Below, one piece after another: positions 53,245 through 61,124 of a DNA stretch of 64,000 nt. The stretch's first letter is position 1. Each line of letters opens with the position of its first letter. The notes below the pieces were generated by a model, which saw only the letters and a program-made list of their open reading frames with translations, did no database searches and had not been told where the DNA came from. Source of the stretch: BMS3BBIN04 sp964552465 (lineage in GTDB: Bacteria > Electryoneota > Electryoneia > Electryoneales > Electryoneaceae); NCBI GenBank assembly GCA_964552465.1, contig CAZKGR010000004.1, positions 1 through 64,000 on the forward strand, given 5' to 3'. Both the position numbers and the translations under genes were made by a program.

Positions 53245-53549
53245 TAACGATGCCCGCGGGAGCTCAGCTACCGCGGCTTATTCCAGGAATTGGGCTTTGG
53301 ATGAACCGCGCCAGCACAGCTTGCGCGGGCATCATGCGGGCGAACTTAATAAGGATGAAAGGGAACGGAGCCGCGTTGGCAAAGCCAACACGGGCAAGAA
53401 GTAGTTTTCTCGCATCTCGTGTCACTCCCGACTCCTGACTGTAGACTGCGGACTGCCCCCTGTGGACTGACAACGGAACCTCAACTCTCCATTCGAGTGG
53501 AATCGGTTGTACATTCGCCGCATCCATTAACCCGAAACATGTTCGTCTC
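53245..53549. other. Intergenic region with a long inverted repeat and heptamer array
   Basis: No gene is seen. GATGCCCGCG at 53249-53258 is repeated in inverse at 53324-53333 (CGCGGGCATC), 65 bp apart; it could close a large stem after uvrC. The heptamer array at 53424-53472 is listed separately. Confidence 0.45.
53424..53472. repeat. Seven-unit heptamer array (ACTNNNG)
   Basis: ACTCCCG, ACTCCTG, ACTGTAG, ACTGCGG, ACTGCCC, CCTGTGG and ACTGACA in uninterrupted 7-bp register. Confidence 0.7.
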
Positions 53550-54938
53550 ATGCCATTCACGCCCATCATCATGATCCCGTTGTTGCTGGTCCAGCTCGGC
53601 ATCGGCTTTCCGTTCTTCAAGAAGGACAAGGCCGATAGCTACGAGGAGGACAACTCAGCGTGGGTGTATCCGCCGTGGGAACACACGTGGGGCGTGGTGC
53701 TGGCCCGAGAATCTCACCTCAATTTCTTCACTTTAGGCAAGGCGACGTTCGACAACCCGCAGGGTCTGACAGCAGTTCGTCTCGAGGCAACCAACGATCC
53801 GGGCAAGAAGAGCGATGACGACGAGGTCACCGTTTACGGTATCAACACTGGCGAGAACTCGATCATCTACAACAAGTCGATGCACAGCATCGGTTTGTAT
53901 GGGTACAAGGATGACGAAAAGGGATTTCTCGAACAGCCGTGGGATGTGGCGGCGCTACCAAATGGACTTGTCTTCGTCACCGATTCCGGCCACAAGCGTG
54001 TGGTCAAGTTCCGCAATGTGGATGGCAGACTGAATTTCATTGCTGAGATAAGTGTTGAGGGTGATGGTGCATTGGTGCTACCGCGCGGCATCGTAGTGAC
54101 TGAGGGTGGATATGTACTGGTCGCGGACGCTGGCGCAGATCGTGTAGGGATCTACGATACAAGTGGTGTGTTCCTGCGTGCGATCGGTGGATTCGACCGT
54201 CCTGTAGGTATCGCGGCACTGGACAGCTCAAGCGAATACACACGTCCTCGCCGAACATATTTCGCCGTAACGGACAGCGGCGGGCAACGTCTGCGCAGGG
54301 TCAATTTCGCTGGCAAGGTGCTGGCCGAACGTGACATATCAAGTATTCAGGGGACTGGGAATACATACGGTGGTCATGTTGAGCTGGATTTGTATCACAA
54401 TGTGATCGTCAGTGACAGCGTCAACAACCGGCTGATAAAATTCGACGATGAGTTGAACTTGCTGTCAGTGTGGGGTCAAGGTGGGGAAGGGCGCACGCGG
54501 TTCAACGGTCCGACCGGGATCGCAATCTGGCGACGTTTCGGTCAGACATTCGTCGCCCATCAGGATGGTGCCCACTACCTGTGGGTTGGCGTGGATATCA
54601 ACATGCCCCCTCGCCTGCAGTTCCCCCGTCCGGGTCAGCTTCTTGTAGGTCTCAATCTGACTGAACGTGCCGAAGTCACTTTGGAAATTCTTGGTGACGA
54701 TGGTGAAATACTTCGCGAGCGTTCTTTTTACAAAAATGAGGGTGATCAACGAATCATCTGGCAGTATGACAAAGCGTACTTCGTTAAGCCTTCGAAAAAT
54801 GAAGATCCGGTGATCGTACAACCGGTTCCTTTGGCGCCGGGAGAGTACCAAATGCGCATCCGCATGTGCGCTACATATTCCAGCCGTAAGGCTTTTGAGA
54901 AGGTGTTGGAGACCACCATCAATTTGACCGGGATGTGA
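53550..54938 (+). CDS. NHL-repeat beta-propeller protein, probably exported
   Basis: 462 residues. The N-terminus is hydrophobic (MPFTPIIMIPLLLVQLGIG), a possible signal or anchor without a clear cleavage site. Residues about 110-350 hold NHL-type repeats: LEQPWDVAALPNGLVFVTDS, VLPRGIVVTEGGYVLVADAG, DRPVGIAALD and FNGPTGIAIW. These form a ligand- or protein-binding propeller. The last 110 residues resemble a FlgD/Fn3-like beta sandwich (LTERAEVTLEILGDDGEILR, APGEYQMRIRM), a relative of the fold of T9SS domains. The terminal sorting motif is lacking, however: it ends INLTGM. It has its own terminator. Role unknown. Confidence 0.75.
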   Translation: MPFTPIIMIPLLLVQLGIGFPFFKKDKADSYEEDNSAWVYPPWEHTWGVVLARESHLNFFTLGKATFDNPQGLTAVRLEATNDPGKKSDDDEVTVYGINTGENSIIYNKSMHSIGLYGYKDDEKGFLEQPWDVAALPNGLVFVTDSGHKRVVKFRNVDGRLNFIAEISVEGDGALVLPRGIVVTEGGYVLVADAGADRVGIYDTSGVFLRAIGGFDRPVGIAALDSSSEYTRPRRTYFAVTDSGGQRLRRVNFAGKVLAERDISSIQGTGNTYGGHVELDLYHNVIVSDSVNNRLIKFDDELNLLSVWGQGGEGRTRFNGPTGIAIWRRFGQTFVAHQDGAHYLWVGVDINMPPRLQFPRPGQLLVGLNLTERAEVTLEILGDDGEILRERSFYKNEGDQRIIWQYDKAYFVKPSKNEDPVIVQPVPLAPGEYQMRIRMCATYSSRKAFEKVLETTINLTGM

Positions 54939-54975
54939 TATCAGGATATATCCACTAATTCACCCATCTTGATGA

Positions 54976-55006
54976 ACGGCTCTCAATAAGTGGAGCCGTG
55001 TCATGT
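54976..55006 (+). terminator. Terminator after the NHL protein gene
   Basis: ACGGCTC / GAGCCGT with a 10-nt loop, followed by GTCATGTTTTTT, 38 bp after the stop. Confidence 0.75.
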
Positions 55007-55118
55007 TTTTTTCTGGTTTTTTCGCTTTCAATTGTCTTATGCAGACTGGGAAATGTATCTTTCAGGTCGCGAATAATTGAGTCGCAGAAACTGTCATACG
55101 TGACGCATGAGGGTTGTG

Positions 55119-55865
55119 ATGAAAGCCATGAGATTTGCGAGCTTCGTTGTACTGACCTGCCTGGTGATGGTGGCGAGCGTTTCCGCACAACATTTTACCC
55201 CCGTACCTTCGACAGGGATCCCATACACATTCGTTGTTGACGACGCAACGTGGAACAGTGGTTCATCGCTTCAAGCTGGTGACGAGATAGCAGTTTTCGA
55301 TGACGCTTTATGCGTTGGCGCTGTAACAGTCGATGCATTTCCTGTCGTATTAACTGCATGGGAAGAATACCCGGACATGGGTCTGGACGGGTATACCCCA
55401 GGCAACCTGGTCACATTCAAACTATGGGATCAATCACAAAACGCTGAACAACCAGCATTGGCACACTATGCAGTCGGTAACGCTCAATTTGGGACCGGAT
55501 TTGGTTCCCAGGTGACAATCAACAGTTCGGATTTCCCGGTACTCTTTGCTATTTGGTCAAACACGACCGAGGTACCAGCTGGTGGCGCAACTTTCCAGTT
55601 TGGCGCCCACCTGTATTCGACAGTTCCAGTGACACGGACTGGTGCGCGTTTCTGGACCACGATCACCCGACCTGATGGATCAGAGACTGGCACTCAATTC
55701 CAATACGACTTCAACCTGTCCGCGTTCATGCATGTCGCAAACTCAGGTTTACCGCAGAACGTTCCGGCCAACTGGGATCCAGGCGTGTACACAGTGAACG
55801 GCAAGGTGGGCATGTATCCGGTCGCGACGCTGACAGATTCCTTCACCTTCACGAAACTCCCCTGA
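55119..55865 (+). CDS. Small secreted two-domain protein ending in the shared module, no sorting domain
   Basis: 248 residues from the ATG at 55119 (GAGGG 5 nt upstream), with a signal peptide ending in SVSAQ. Domain 1 (about 20-140) contains GIPYTFVVDDATWNSGSSLQ, AGDEIAVFDDALCVGAV and DGYTPGNLVTFKLWD, a beta-rich unit often found in secreted proteins of FCB bacteria. Domain 2 (about 144-248) is the module shared by the M6 and S8 proteases nearby: EVPAGGATFQFGAHLY, NVPANWDPGVYTVNGKVGMY and DSFTFTKLP. In those proteins the module is followed by a T9SS domain. Here the protein simply stops, so it should stay in the periplasm or be exported another way. It has its own strong terminator. Confidence 0.75.
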   Translation: MKAMRFASFVVLTCLVMVASVSAQHFTPVPSTGIPYTFVVDDATWNSGSSLQAGDEIAVFDDALCVGAVTVDAFPVVLTAWEEYPDMGLDGYTPGNLVTFKLWDQSQNAEQPALAHYAVGNAQFGTGFGSQVTINSSDFPVLFAIWSNTTEVPAGGATFQFGAHLYSTVPVTRTGARFWTTITRPDGSETGTQFQYDFNLSAFMHVANSGLPQNVPANWDPGVYTVNGKVGMYPVATLTDSFTFTKLP

Positions 55866-55894
55866 GAATCTGAGGTTGAATGGGTATTTTCTGG

Positions 55895-55938
55895 TTAACA
55901 GATCACCCCCGAATAATACGTCGGGGGTGATCTGTTAA
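55895..55938 (+). terminator. Very strong terminator hairpin
   Basis: A perfect 18-bp stem (TTAACAGATCACCCCCGA and complement) with an 8-nt loop, 30 bp after the stop at 55865. Confidence 0.85.
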
Positions 55939-56171
55939 GACAGAATGAGACACGTTAGTTGAATGTCGGTGTTTGTGACTCTCAGTGAGTCAGGGGGTAC
56001 CCGTGTAAGTTCTTTATGATCATTGTGTAAGCAGAATACGTGCGATTTTAGGAAGACCAAACATTCCTTGTTCACAGGGACTAAAAGTTCATATACTCTA
56101 GCTGTATTCTTTGTTTTAACGGATCTTCTCCTCGGGGTGAGGAGCAACGGAACTGACTAGGAGACTTGAGG

Positions 56172-58421
56172 ATGACACGTGTAAGCGTTGTGTTGATGGC
56201 GCTATTGCTAGCCTTCAGTGCATCTGCTGATCCACAGCAGATGACGGTAGATGTTGATGGACTCGAAGCATTTGCCGCTGAATACAGTGCCAAGTGGGAG
56301 AGCTGGCGTGGGCCAGAGTTTTTGGCGGCTCAACAGGTAACCACCGGAATTCTCGGTGAGATCAACGCCGATCCCAACCGTGTGCTGGTAGGTATTGACG
56401 AGAATGGCAACCCGATAGTTGCGACGTATCGTAACGTCAACGCCGCACATTCTACTCGCACTGATCTGGTTCAGGTTGGTGGTATAAGTGGTTACGACCT
56501 CGACGGATCAACTACTACAGGTATGTATCACTGGGATGGATCCAGTGCCAATGGTAATCACCCGGAGTTCGTTGGACGGATTACCAACGGTGATGGATCA
56601 AGTACAAACAATTCGCATGCGAACCACACTGCCGGTACGATGATGGCATCAGGAGTGAGTCCGAATGCTAAGGGTATGGCAACGGGTGCCCATTTAACTT
56701 CTCATGACTGGGATAACGACCAATCTGAGATGGCAATTGCGGCAACACAGGGCATGAAAGTATCGAGCCATTCGTATGGATTCGGTCAAGCCTACAGTGG
56801 TTCATATGATCAATGGGCTCGCGGATATGATATAATCCAGCACGATGCGCCGCATTATCAGTCAGTTATCGCTGCCGGTAACCTCGGATCCAACAACTAC
56901 TACACTCTGTACGATGACGTTTGCGGCAAGAACAGCCTCGCCGTTGGTAACGTGAACGACGTAGCCAACTACACTGGCCCTGGTAGTGTTATAATCGCTG
57001 GTTCCAGCTCGGTTGGTCCGCCGGATGATGGCCGTGTCAAGCCGGACATCATGGGTAACGGCCAGAGTCTTTATTCTTGTACAGCAAACAGTTACACAAC
57101 AATGTCGGGGACATCGATGGCTTCCCCGAACATCGCTGGTTCGCTGTTCCTGATGTATGAGCTATATGAACAGACGCACAACGGTGATGTACCGCTTTCT
57201 TCGACGATTCGTGCGCTCCTGTTTAACACTGCTGACGAGTGCGGTCCGAACAACGGCCCGGACTACAAGTACGGCTGGGGTTTGATGAACACCGAGCGTG
57301 CCTGCGACGTGATCGCGGAAGACGAAATCATGAATCCGAACGCCATTGGCGAGTACACTTTGCAGAACGGCGCGACGGATGAATACGCTTTTACTACTGA
57401 TGGTCTGCAGTCCATTACAGTAACGGTAGTCTGGACCGATCCGGAAGCTGCATTGTGGGCAAATCCGACTCTGATCAACGACATTGATGTCGAGGTTGAA
57501 GAGCTGGGTTCAGGTACTCTGCATTATCCGTGGATGCTGAACGGCAATATTCCTTCAGCCGCTGCGACCACAGGCGATAACGATGTGGACAACGTCGAGC
57601 AGATCTGGATTGAGAATCCGAGCGCTGGGTCAATCGTGGTTCGTGTCTTTCATGAAGGAACTCTACAGGCTGGAGCGCAGGATTACAGCCTGGTGGTCCG
57701 CGGTTTGACAGGTGGGGACTTGCCACCGTACATGCTGAGCATGACACCTGGAGATAACTACATCCTTCCGGGTGGTGGTAATCTTACCTACGACATTTCG
57801 TTCCAGCATACTCAGGATCAGAGTGTCCCAGGACTTACCTATTGGAACATGGTCACCCTGCCAAACGGCAGCCCGTACGGACCGGTTTACGAATACAACT
57901 TCACTGCAACGCCATACATGCAGGTTGACCGGACCATGACGCTGGCAGTTCCGGGGATGGCACCTAATGGCACATACGAGTTCTTCGGATACGTTGGGTT
58001 CTACCCGGATGAGATTTTGGTGAGTGACTCATTCGAGATGATCAAGTTCGGTCCTGGTGCCGATGGCGAGTTTGTTGAAGGTGGCACATGGCAGGGTACT
58101 GGATTTGGTGAGGTTGCAGACGAAGATGGCGGTGTGGTTCAGCGTTCAATGCCGAGCGCATTCGAACTCGGTGAAGCTTACCCGAACCCGTTCAATCCAA
58201 CAACGTCGATCAAGGTTAATTTGCCAGAAGCGGCGGATCTGACGGTGCAGGTGTATAACCTGGCCGGTCGAGTGGTTGCAACGCTGAGTGACGGTCAAGT
58301 GTCAGCTGGTGGTCATACAATGACATTCGACGGCAGTAACCTGGCGAGTGGAGTGTATTTCATCAAGGCATTTGTTCCTGGTGAATTGAACGCGACGCGA
58401 AAGCTGGTGTTGATGAAGTAA
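56172..58421 (+). CDS. Secreted subtilisin-like (S8) serine protease with T9SS sorting domain, copy 1
   Basis: 749 residues. The start is the ATG at 56172 (AGGAG, 8-nt spacing), giving a signal peptide ending FSASA. The S8 catalytic triad is present: Asp122 (MYHWDGSSANGNHPEF), His149 (SHANHTAGTMMASG) and Ser315 (MSGTSMASPNIAGSL). VIAAGNLGSNN probably carries the oxyanion Asn. A proprotein-convertase-like beta domain follows (TVTVVWTDPEAA, VEQIWIENPSAGSIVVRVFH). Then comes the shared module (about 523-625) and a sorting domain (YPNPFNPTTSIKV ... LASGVYFIKA ... RKLVLMK). A close paralogue follows at 58625. Probably an extracellular or surface endopeptidase. Confidence 0.94.
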   Translation: MTRVSVVLMALLLAFSASADPQQMTVDVDGLEAFAAEYSAKWESWRGPEFLAAQQVTTGILGEINADPNRVLVGIDENGNPIVATYRNVNAAHSTRTDLVQVGGISGYDLDGSTTTGMYHWDGSSANGNHPEFVGRITNGDGSSTNNSHANHTAGTMMASGVSPNAKGMATGAHLTSHDWDNDQSEMAIAATQGMKVSSHSYGFGQAYSGSYDQWARGYDIIQHDAPHYQSVIAAGNLGSNNYYTLYDDVCGKNSLAVGNVNDVANYTGPGSVIIAGSSSVGPPDDGRVKPDIMGNGQSLYSCTANSYTTMSGTSMASPNIAGSLFLMYELYEQTHNGDVPLSSTIRALLFNTADECGPNNGPDYKYGWGLMNTERACDVIAEDEIMNPNAIGEYTLQNGATDEYAFTTDGLQSITVTVVWTDPEAALWANPTLINDIDVEVEELGSGTLHYPWMLNGNIPSAAATTGDNDVDNVEQIWIENPSAGSIVVRVFHEGTLQAGAQDYSLVVRGLTGGDLPPYMLSMTPGDNYILPGGGNLTYDISFQHTQDQSVPGLTYWNMVTLPNGSPYGPVYEYNFTATPYMQVDRTMTLAVPGMAPNGTYEFFGYVGFYPDEILVSDSFEMIKFGPGADGEFVEGGTWQGTGFGEVADEDGGVVQRSMPSAFELGEAYPNPFNPTTSIKVNLPEAADLTVQVYNLAGRVVATLSDGQVSAGGHTMTFDGSNLASGVYFIKAFVPGELNATRKLVLMK

Positions 58422-58439
58422 GATGTTATCCAGATGTGA

Positions 58440-58470
58440 CAGCGCGACATCGAAAAAAGATGTCGCGCTG
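58440..58470 (+). terminator. Terminator between the two S8 genes
   Basis: CAGCGCGACATC / GATGTCGCGCTG, a 12-bp perfect stem with a 7-nt A-rich loop, 19 bp after the stop. Confidence 0.8.
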
Positions 58471-58624
58471 CTCACTCTTACATACGTAAAAGACGATAGC
58501 AGACATGATCAAAAATGAACTCCTGGTTTGAACAAGTTCTGATCCTACTGGAAATCAGTTATATTCAAAGTTTCGCATCTCTCACATTTGAGGGAGCTTC
58601 AGGGTCTACACGAGAACGGTCATC

Positions 58625-60841
58625 ATGAACAAGTACACATTGCGACCTGTTTTTATTCTGGTTGCTTTTCTCATTTCTACTTTTGCTCTAGCTGATCTGC
58701 CACAGACAGATATTGAAGGTCTGGAACAACTCTCTGGACGTTTGGCAGCTCGTTACGAAGCCTGGCAGGGTTCGGAGTATCAGCGACTCAAAGCCATTCG
58801 CACAGGGTACTGGGGTGAGCTGAATGCTGATCCTGAGCGTGAACTAATGGGCGTGGATGAGCACGGCAACCCGATCATCTATTACACGGACAACATCAAC
58901 GCCGGGCGCAGTACAGGTGCGGATGAACTCCAGCCGGGTGGACTGTCTGGATACGATTTGACCGGTGCCACGGCCTGGGGACTAGCAGTTTGGGACAATG
59001 GAGTTGCGAACCCTGATCATCAGGAGTGGGGTGGCAGAGCTCTGATCGGCGACTACTCAAACAATTATGCCGCACACGCGAATCACACAGCAGGAACTCT
59101 GGCTGCTGCAGGTGTCAGCCCTAATGCCAAGGGGATGAGCATCGCTGCTTACCTGAACACCTTCGATTGGGGAATGGATCAGCAGGAGATGTCAGAAAAT
59201 GGCAACTGGCTGAAGGTTTCCAGTCATTCATATCACTCCGGCGGTGATTACGACACTTACTCGTGGCTTACGGCAGACTTTGACGAAATCGCTTATCTCG
59301 CGCCGTATTACCTGATCTGCCAGGCTGCGGCTAATGACGGACCCGGTTTCCACACAATTCCATCTAGCAATCTTGGGAAAAATGTCATGACGGTTGGCGC
59401 GGTCAATGATATTCCCAACTACAATGGCCCAGGCAGCGTGTCAATCGCTGGCTTCAGCAGTCGTGGACCGACAGCTGATGGCCGTTTGAAACCTGATCTG
59501 GTTGGTAATGGTGTGAACTTGTATTCCACTCTTTCGACAGGTTATACATCCATGTCCGGCACGTCCATGTCAACGCCAAACGTTGCTGGATCGCTGTTTT
59601 TGCTGGTTGAACATTATCAGAACACACACCTGTATGCACCGTTTCTATCATCCACGCTGAAAGCGCTGGCTATTCATACGACTGACGAGTGTGGCAGCTA
59701 TGATGGCCCTGACTACACTTTTGGCTGGGGTTTACTCAATGTTCGTCGCGCGGCTGATCTGATAAGTGACGATGTAGAAAATGATGGCCGGATTCAACAG
59801 CTGGTTCTCGAGGAAGGGCAGTTGTTCACGTATGAATTTGAAACGGATGGCACAGTCCCGATTAAGGCGACAATCGCCTGGACTGAAGCGCCGTCGAATA
59901 CTGGTGCGAATCCAGCGTTGATTAACGATCTGGACATGCAAATTGTCCGTGTCAGCGACGGTACGTTCTGGGAGCCTTGGGTCTTGAATCCGGAAAGCCC
60001 ATCGTCACCTGCAGTTACAGGCGATAACAACCTTGACAATGTTGAGCAGGTATTTGTTGGGACAACATCGCCGGGCACGTATCGAGTTGAGATCACAAAT
60101 GATGGCCCACTTGATGAAAGCCAGCAGGCATTCAGCTTGATCGTGGACGGTGTAACAGCGCAACAGGGTGTTGTACTCACCATGACACCATATGTGGTCG
60201 AAGTTGGTGAAGCTGGCGGTACCGTTACATACGAAGTCTCCTTGGACAACAACACAGATACGAATTATACCGGATTGCAGTTCTGGACCATGGCGATTCT
60301 GCCCAACGGCAATGATTACGGACCATTGTTCACGAGTAATCCGTTCTCATTGGATGCTCAATCACAGATGACTTCGCCTGTCTTATCTCAGGACGTTCCG
60401 GGATTTGCTCCGAATGGCATTTATACACTGGCCGGCAATGGGGGCGAATTCCCCAATATCCTCGCCACCGACTCATTTGAGTTCAGCAAAGGGCTGATAA
60501 CATCTGTGGATGAGGGTCCGTTTAACGATTGGACCACTAACGGGGCACTCAACCATACTGATGCTGAAGTTCCCGGCAATTTCGTGCTGGAAAGCGTGTG
60601 GCCAAATCCATTCAATGCTGAAACACGAGTTGAGGTGTCGCTAAAATCAGCAGCCACATTGGAATTGCATGTGTACGACGTTACGGGTCGGCTGGTAGCG
60701 ATCTTGGTCAATGATGTCCTATCGGCAGGGCAACACCAGTTCACCTTCACCGGTGATGGACTGGCTAGTGGCGTGTATTTCTTGCATGCAACAGTGAATC
60801 AAGCTGAGTCAGTGACGCAGAAGCTAGTTCATATTCAATAG
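58625..60841 (+). CDS. Secreted subtilisin-like (S8) serine protease with T9SS sorting domain, copy 2
   Basis: 738 residues, with a signal peptide ending FALA. It shares with copy 1 the N-terminal pattern (EGLEQLSGRLAARYEAW, GELNADPERELMGVDEHGNP). The triad is Asp124 (LAVWDNGVANPDHQEW), His151 (AHANHTAGTLAAAG) and Ser314 (MSGTSMSTPNVAGSL). It has the same convertase-like domain (IKATIAWTEAPSNTGANPAL), shared module (about 519-622, ending FEFSKG) and sorting domain (WPNPFNAETRVEV ... LASGVYFLHATV ... QKLVHIQ). The last residues (VHIQ rather than VLMK) are atypical but still acceptable for the family. It is a tandem paralogue with its own leader of about 150 bp; the SD is weak. Confidence 0.93.
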   Translation: MNKYTLRPVFILVAFLISTFALADLPQTDIEGLEQLSGRLAARYEAWQGSEYQRLKAIRTGYWGELNADPERELMGVDEHGNPIIYYTDNINAGRSTGADELQPGGLSGYDLTGATAWGLAVWDNGVANPDHQEWGGRALIGDYSNNYAAHANHTAGTLAAAGVSPNAKGMSIAAYLNTFDWGMDQQEMSENGNWLKVSSHSYHSGGDYDTYSWLTADFDEIAYLAPYYLICQAAANDGPGFHTIPSSNLGKNVMTVGAVNDIPNYNGPGSVSIAGFSSRGPTADGRLKPDLVGNGVNLYSTLSTGYTSMSGTSMSTPNVAGSLFLLVEHYQNTHLYAPFLSSTLKALAIHTTDECGSYDGPDYTFGWGLLNVRRAADLISDDVENDGRIQQLVLEEGQLFTYEFETDGTVPIKATIAWTEAPSNTGANPALINDLDMQIVRVSDGTFWEPWVLNPESPSSPAVTGDNNLDNVEQVFVGTTSPGTYRVEITNDGPLDESQQAFSLIVDGVTAQQGVVLTMTPYVVEVGEAGGTVTYEVSLDNNTDTNYTGLQFWTMAILPNGNDYGPLFTSNPFSLDAQSQMTSPVLSQDVPGFAPNGIYTLAGNGGEFPNILATDSFEFSKGLITSVDEGPFNDWTTNGALNHTDAEVPGNFVLESVWPNPFNAETRVEVSLKSAATLELHVYDVTGRLVAILVNDVLSAGQHQFTFTGDGLASGVYFLHATVNQAESVTQKLVHIQ

Positions 60842-61124
60842 TTGTCAAAATTGGGTACGGCTGCTGTATTCAAAGGCTGATTCTGTGGAGCAGATGGAGA
60901 TTGCTCAATTTGGAGTTTTATGTGTCTCTCATTGAGAATAAAAAATCCTAAAAAACTGCTTGATTCGATTGTGAGCGAATAATAAAAGATCTAAATTCAC
61001 AATCGCTCATCTGTCAAACGCCAATCATTCACGGATTGGTGGATCGTATATTTTTTGAGGTACAGTTCACATGGGGGTGTAGGGACCCCCAATCAGGTAA
61101 AAAAGGGAAAACTGGAGGTAATCG
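60842..61124. other. Leader region of the large right-edge gene
   Basis: 280 AT-rich bases without a gene. It contains GATTGTGA / TCACAATC (60967-60974 and 60997-61004), CCAATC / GATTGG (61021-61026 and 61034-61039), and a compact hairpin, GGGGGT / ACCCCC (61073-61090), 35 bp before the start codon. The first two may end the S8 transcript; the last may shape the leader of a highly expressed mRNA. Confidence 0.45.

Noticed and set aside
60968..60985. ATTGTGAGCGAATAATAA resembles the E. coli lac operator
   Set aside because: Only half the operator is similar, there is no LacI-type gene nearby, and the match is probably chance.
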